In this document: positions 7,485 through 11,503 of the stretch, in pieces
Position numbering within the stretch: the first letter of the stretch is position 1
How the letters are laid out: every line of letters begins with the position of its first letter
Source of the DNA: Hymenopellis radicata
Lineage: Eukaryota > Basidiomycota > Agaricomycetes > Agaricales > Physalacriaceae
Assembly (NCBI GenBank): GCA_015501595.1
Contig: JADNRX010001299.1
Location: 1 to 11,503, forward strand
Reading direction: 5' to 3'
DNA: 11,503 bases
Translations under genes and position numbers: made by a program
The notes under the pieces: model-generated
Told to the model about the DNA's origin: nothing
Databases searched by the model: none
What the model saw: only the letters and a program-made list of their open reading frames with translations

Positions 7485-7914
7485 CAACGGCCGTCCCAGG
7501 AGCTAGGAGCTGGACTCGACCCAGTTGATGGCGCTGAAGAGGGCGGCCGTGGAGCCGTAACAAGCATGCTTGGAGTCGATACCCTCGATGTCAAAGTTGC
7601 CAGACTGCCAGAGGTCCATGGGATGCGTCTTGACGGACTTGCCAATCATAGTTTCCGTCCCGACATCAATTCGACCGATTGATTTGGGGTCAAATTTTAT
7701 GGAGAAGATCAGAGACGGCTGAAAATGACTGTGAGGGTGCGGCTATCGATGGTAATGCAGGAGCAGAAGTACCGTTCAGCGCGAACGAGTTGATGTCCTC
7801 CCGATCGTCCAGCCAGGCCATGTATTCCTGGCCAAGACCGATAGCGTTTTTTTCCTTGGAGACGCCGTCAAACTCTTCGAGGGCAGATTGCGAAATGTCC
7901 CAAGCAATTGCGAG
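7485..7914 (-). pseudogene. HMG-CoA synthase, N-terminal fragment, frameshifted
   Basis: HMG-CoA synthase condenses acetyl-CoA with acetoacetyl-CoA at the start of the mevalonate pathway. The minus strand reads SQSALEEFDGVSKEKNAIGL, GQEYMAWLDDREDINSFALN, a 54-nt intron (7772-7719, GTACTT...TTTCAG), AVSDLLHK, then after a small indel near 7693-7700 [39 protein letters not shown] and [11 protein letters not shown]. The active-site Cys is the one in HACYGS (about 7560-7562) and the catalytic Glu is the one in VGTET. A tandem duplication of aggagct (7498-7511) breaks the frame just before SSWDGR, where homology stops. The catalytic His and some 300 further residues are missing. The start also lacks residues between LAIAWDI and SQSAL. 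It is therefore a truncated, non-functional copy, 5' of the recombinase on the same strand. Confidence 0.88.
7498..7511. repeat. 7-bp tandem duplication breaking HMG-CoA synthase
   Basis: aggagct occurs twice head to tail. Removing one copy would bring VESSS and WDGR into one frame as in the family, so this is the frameshifting event. Confidence 0.85.
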
Positions 7915-7926
7915 AGGGGCAAACAA

Positions 7927-8216
7927 AGGGCATGATGGGTATTGCGCGTGTCGTCATTGTTCACTTTCGGTGTTCGTATTGGGCTGGATGCTGCTGTTAT
8001 TTGAGAGATTATGGATGAAAAAGAAAGCGAGAAACATACCTCCAGCGTCATCCTCATTTTCAGCGTAGGAATCTGGCGCGAGTACCTGTGGTAATCAATA
8101 TGGTCTATGGACTTTGTCAGACGGTGTCAAATAGGCTGTAGCCGGAACGTCTGTGGAAGGGGCGTTTCACAAAGGTGAGGACGCTATGCGCCTGCGGGGG
8201 AGAACTAAACAAACAT
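7927..8216. other. spacer between two minus-strand remnants
   Basis: On the minus strand a possible small exon (about 8092-8045, reading LAPDSYAENEDDAG before GTATGT) is seen, but I could not connect it to either neighbour. No HMG-CoA synthase start was found here. Confidence 0.35.
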
Positions 8217-8761
8217 TTAGACGTCGATGTGATGGGTGCAGATAGTGGGTGCAATGTCGTCCTTCGCAACTGGACTGGCAGAAAGCGAGCGCTTAGTGGC
8301 CTTGAGTTTAGGATCATTTTCCTTGTCCTCACTCTCAGACAGCAGCGCTAGGCGGAGGTCAGATGGTGAGTCGTCAAGAGATGAGAATAAAGACGTACCA
8401 CCGTCGACTGAAAGGATCTCCTGGATTACTAATTAGTTCAGGTGTCAACTCTGTAACTTCATCTCCTTGTCTGGTATAACCTGCTTGAAGGACTTCCATT
8501 TCTTCCAATCAGTCTGCCAGTGGTACCACTCTCCTAGGCGCTCCTCCTTGCTCAATATCTCGTCACAACGGGATCATATTCCCGAATCGACTTTGCTTGC
8601 GCATAGAGGTGTCGTCCAATAATCCTGTTATCATACAGCATTCCAACCGGTGCGAAGCTACATGGGAAAGGCATGTGTCTCAAAGACAAGCATCTTGAAC
8701 GTATCTTGAAGTCATCTAGATGAGAGGAAGGCGATCGGAAGGTCTTCGGCAAACCCCCCAA
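8217..8761 (-). pseudogene. unrecognised coding remnant, charged C-terminal part
   Basis: Three protein-like segments follow each other on the minus strand in different frames. The first (8761 to about 8575) includes FPCSFAPVGMLYDNRIIGRH and LYAQAKSIREYDP. The second (about 8580-8445) reads CDEILSKEERLGEWYHWQTD and WKKWKSFKQVIPDKEMK. The third (about 8428-8217) reads IQEILSVDGGTSLFSSLDDS, PSDLRLALLSESEDKEND, KLKATKRSLSASPVAKDD, then TAA. The first junction needs a one-base indel; the second could be an intron that I could not resolve. The Lys/Trp-rich and Ser/Asp/Glu-rich composition resembles a nuclear or DNA-associated protein, but there is no recognised domain. Confidence 0.42.
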
Positions 8762-8803
8762 CCCACGTTCGCCGGACTTTCGCCGCTTTGAGCTGATCCT
8801 AGT

Positions 8804-8846
8804 AACCCGCCACTACCTGAACCCGCAACCCGCAACCCGCAACCCG
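8804..8846. repeat. AACCCGC heptamer array
   Basis: Three perfect aacccgc units at 8820-8840 and a truncated fourth to 8846, with a further unit set apart at 8804-8810. On the other strand the unit is GCGGGTT. Confidence 0.9.
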
Positions 8847-9230
8847 ACGAAGTCCTCGTCCTGTTGTCCCGCACCAAACTGAAGGCAAAGCCAACACACC
8901 TCCTCTCCTGATGTGTCTGAGGCCTTGATGTTCAGCGAGGACGATGCCATTTTTGACACTGCTGCGGTATTCACAGTTAATCAACACTCTGATACGACGT
9001 ACAAGTGTCAAGTTGAAGCTAAAGCATTCCGCTCTCAAGGCCTACATGTTCAATCATTGACCTCAAGCAAGCTTGCCTAGATCGATGAGGATCCTCTCGA
9101 GATGCCTGTTTTCCGCAATTCTATATTAGTTATTGTTCCGTTCCGTATTGATAACCTCAAATGTGGCGTTTCCTTTTCTACCTGCCAGAACCAGGTCCTG
9201 CTTTACTCTCTTCCTGCCATATCCTCTGTT
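8847..9230. promoter_or_regulatory. upstream region of the chromodomain gene
   Basis: No supported gene. The last 60 bases before the ATG at 9231 are pyrimidine-rich (ttttctacctgcc... ctctcttcctgcc), and an AT-rich ctatattagt lies at 9121-9130. These fit a fungal promoter and leader. A second in-frame ATG at 9102 would add 43 residues that look less protein-like. Confidence 0.35.
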
Positions 9231-9796
9231 ATGGTTCGTAAACCTCTCTATCTCCAGTATGCTTCTCGTCAGCGCTTGCGCTCGCCTTCAGTATCAGCTT
9301 CGGCCTCCTCCCCAGCTAGCAGGGAACTTTCGCCGGCGGATGACACCACTACCTGGAGAGTTGGTTCGTATACTCCTCAGTTACGCTTTCTCCCTCTGAC
9401 ACTATTGTTTGCGTAGTGGCCGTCATTGCAATCAGATTATCCTCTAATAAGCTGCAATATCTCACCGCATGGGAGGGCTACGCTCCAGAAGACTACACGT
9501 GTGTCATCCCTTTCCTCGCACCCTATCGTAGCCTAATGTTCCATAGTTGGGAGCCGGCCACCAGCTTCAAGGTTCATGATAAGACTAGCCGCTGCGCCAA
9601 CCGGGCTATGATTCGCCGCCTATGGCGCCATCTTACAAAACGGCATGCAGTACGACGACAAACTATCTGTAGCAAACGAACCTACTTTGCCAGTCCAGTC
9701 TTCATTGGTATGTACATCTGGGGATACTCTACTATGCCTGAATAAAGTTCCCTAGATAAGGAACAGAAAGCATACAGTCGAGAGGCACACTCTTGA
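9231..9796 (+). CDS. small chromodomain protein, 4 exons
   Basis: Chromodomains bind methylated lysines on histone tails. Exons 9231-9363, 9417-9498, 9547-9707 and 9756-9796 join in phase to 138 residues and a stop. Introns are 53 nt (GTTCGT...GCGTAG), 48 nt (GTGTGT...CCATAG, branch CCTAATG) and 48 nt (GTATGT...CCCTAG). Residues 1-40 are Ser/Arg-rich (SPSVSASASSPASREL). The domain follows: TWRVVAVIAIR, QYLTAWEGYAPEDYTWEPAT, ending near residue 105. Aromatic-cage positions appear as Trp42, Trp63 and Tyr66. The second intron falls inside the domain, and removing it creates the canonical TWEP. A basic tail follows (RRLWRHLTKRHAVRRQ). Host gene or domesticated chromodomain of a Ty3-type element are both possible; introns favour a host-like gene. 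Start choice is uncertain. Confidence 0.65.
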
Positions 9797-9973
9797 GGCA
9801 AGTCTGTGGTACTTATCTCGAGTTCCTTGAATCAACCATCTAAGCAGAGAGCGTAGAACCGCAATACGATAATGTTTTGTTTTCCGTCTAGATCCTGGAC
9901 AAACAAGACAGTGTTGAGCTCCCATGAGATAGTACTAGTATTGCATGGCTGCTGAGCGCGCCTCTTGTACTTA

Positions 9974-9988
9974 GTTGTTGTTGTTGTT
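9974..9988. repeat. (GTT)5 microsatellite
   Basis: Five GTT units between the chromodomain gene and the next possible gene. Confidence 0.85.
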
Positions 9989-10175
9989 CTCTTACATGTT
10001 TCTTTTTGACTGCTGTTACTTGCTTATTTACTATGGCCATATTCCGGCGTCTGGATACGGCAGTGAGCATTCCTACCTCATTCCATTTTCCCGATGAGGG
10101 CACAGACGACATCAGTTCACTCGTGAGCGCAAATGTGAGACCATTGCTCATTGTGGCATTGGACGAGACTTAGTC

Positions 10176-10702
10176 GATGAAGACGACAAGGACGAAAATA
10201 AGGATCTAGATGACCCAGCGAGTGAGTATCTTATAATGGCCCGGTGGAGCGTCTTACTCGCAAGACTGATAACCAGCAGGCGAAGGACTCCAAAACTAGT
10301 GTTCAGCAGTATCTCCGGACCATCAAGAACACATTGACCCGGAAATTCCCTGGTCCAAAATTACGCCAGTCACCGAACTGCTACCAACGTGAAGGATCGC
10401 TCTGAACGCACTGCAAAACACCCTCGCATGTCCGAACCGGCAGCGCGTTCGTCACGCGTACTCGTTCCCCCCAACAATGCACACAAGCCTTCAAGTCCCA
10501 TCGAGCCGTCATCGTTAAGCTCTCTACCTGCGCACAGTTCGTTAGCAGAGCATCCTCCATTGACCCTGCAAGAGAGAGTACCATTCATATAGGACCATCT
10601 TCAGGACGTCCTGGTTCAAGCTGCGTGATGCAAGTCGGCGTCCTATATTTTCCGCTGTCCATCAAACCAAAGAAACCAAAGGCGGCTGAAAGCAGGAAAT
10701 GA
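10176..10702 (+). CDS. tentative gene of unknown function, 5' end unresolved
   Basis: A possible model uses 10176-10221 (DEDDKDENKDLDDPA), 10307-10388 (VSPDHQEHIDPEIPWSKITP, VTELLP) and 10444-10702 (FVTRTRSPQQCTQAFKSHRA to KPKKPKAAESRK, then TGA). Introns would be 10222-10306 (GTGAGT...TTCAG) and 10389-10443 (GTGAAG...GGCAG), which keep the frame open over 129 codons. A competing plus-strand frame, 10389-10592, is Ser/Pro-rich and would instead retain the second intron. A first exon starting at the ATG at 10033 (MAIFRRLDTAVS) is possible, but joining it in phase needs a weak donor. No domain was recognised; the acidic start and basic end suggest a disordered protein. Confidence 0.3.
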
Positions 10703-11181
10703 AAAAGTAACTACTGTCTAGCATGCAAGAGTGTTGATTGTCCCTTGAGGTCGACTTGCGAAGAATCCATCAATCGGAAACACCTGGTGGCGGACATCCA
10801 TCAAGGTTACACAACACAAATATAGCGAGGAGAATCTTGGTTGCGAAATTCTTCTAAACCATTGGAAGGGGTGAGAGCAGCGAGCCCCTTCTAATCCAAT
10901 AATCTACATGCAATAATAAAATAATTGTTGAGTCTCTGCGAAAAGGATTTAGTCTGAAAGCGAACAAGGTAAGGGTAAGAATACATACCGGTATTAGCAT
11001 ACTGTATTCCCGCAGTATCGTGATAACCTCCTCATCAAGCCATCTGTCCGTCGGAAAGCACGCGCAATACGTAGCCGCCGACTGAAGATATTGGTTAAGA
11101 AGGTTCCGATTATTCGTTTGTCATACCACATGTATGAAGGCAAGGTGACGATCAGTCGGAGATACACGCCGCTGCCTTGAA
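10703..11181. other. no gene seen
   Basis: Apart from the imperfect hairpin at 10861-10900, no open frame, RNA gene or repeat was identified. Confidence 0.5.
10861..10900. repeat. imperfect hairpin
   Basis: attggaagggg (10861-10871) pairs with ccccttctaatccaat (10885-10900) if five bases (tctaa) are bulged out, leaving a 13-base loop. It lacks tRNA features. Confidence 0.6.
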
Positions 11182-11367
11182 CTAAGTGCCTTCTTGAAAA
11201 AAAAATCGAAAGTGGCGAACCATTAAACCATTAGATACCAGTTCGCCGCTTTTTTCTCTTCTCTCTGAGGCATATTCAAGACTTTTCGCTCCGGAGTATT
11301 CCCCCATCGTTGATGCAGTCCTCCGTCCAAAGACATATCCTGCAAGAGATAGCGACGATTTATTCAA
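11182..11367 (-). other. short open frame, doubtful
   Basis: A 61-codon minus-strand frame from the ATG at 11367 (MNKSSLSLAGYVFGRRTAST...) spans the inverted repeat above, whose A run encodes its Phe run near the end. No domain was recognised, and its overlap with the hairpin argues against a gene. Confidence 0.12.
11209..11253. repeat. inverted repeat flanked by A and T runs
   Basis: aaagtggcgaac (11209-11220) and gttcgccgcttt (from 11241) are complementary with one G-T type mismatch, around a 20-base loop that contains a tandem accatta. A runs precede the left arm and T runs follow the right arm, which extends the possible stem. Confidence 0.7.
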
Positions 11368-11503
11368 GATACCCGTTAGCGCCTGATGCTGGATGTAGTA
11401 TTAAAGGCAGGGTGGCAATTTGTTATCCAGAGCAGCGCTGATCCACCGGCGCGAAACCACATGGGACAAGGACGATTTGCGAAGACAACGACCCAAACAT
11501 CGA

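Noticed and set aside
7434..7682. An 82-codon plus-strand open frame
   Set aside because: It is antisense to the HMG-CoA synthase fragment.
9417..9745. Chromodomain considered as the end of a Ty3-type integrase
   Set aside because: No integrase or reverse-transcriptase motifs occur upstream, and three canonical introns with an own start fit a stand-alone gene better, though domestication remains possible.
10861..10900. A hairpin considered as a tRNA
   Set aside because: No anticodon arm, T-loop motif or acceptor structure of the right length.

Overview
This window looks like accessory, transposon-rich DNA from a filamentous basidiomycete (Agaricomycete-like). The evidence is short introns of 44-55 nt with GT...AG ends and, in most, recognisable branch sites, a tyrosine recombinase of a type common in mushroom genomes, and remnants of fungal enzymes. 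No bacterial operon, rRNA, tRNA or CRISPR array was seen. All family names come from reading motifs by eye, not from database searches.

Layout. The left part (1-5100) is mostly decayed sequence. It holds a 35-bp tandem duplication, a weak helicase-like fragment (minus), a clear but frameshifted glucuronoyl esterase pseudogene with a Ser/Ala/Thr linker (plus, about 1140-1771), a possible signal-peptide exon (2114-2239), an unrecognised plus-strand remnant (3268-3974), and an unrecognised minus-strand remnant (4360-5078).

The centre (5581-7193, minus strand) is the best-preserved gene. When six introns are removed by hand, seven exons join into an uninterrupted 441-residue tyrosine recombinase/integrase with all expected catalytic residues. 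Its upstream side carries a CT-rich leader, a TATA-like box and an array of 21-bp repeats (7281-7390). Immediately beyond, on the same strand, is the N-terminal part of an HMG-CoA synthase gene, broken by a 7-bp tandem duplication and another indel.

The right part holds an unrecognised minus-strand remnant (8217-8761), a heptamer array, an apparently intact four-exon gene for a small chromodomain protein (9231-9796, plus), and a tentative plus-strand gene (10176-10702). The last 800 bases show only hairpins.

The most interesting unit is the apparently intact recombinase gene, its repeat-bearing upstream region and the adjacent broken metabolic gene. This could be a Crypton-like mobile element with captured host sequence. 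The termini and any mobility are inference only.
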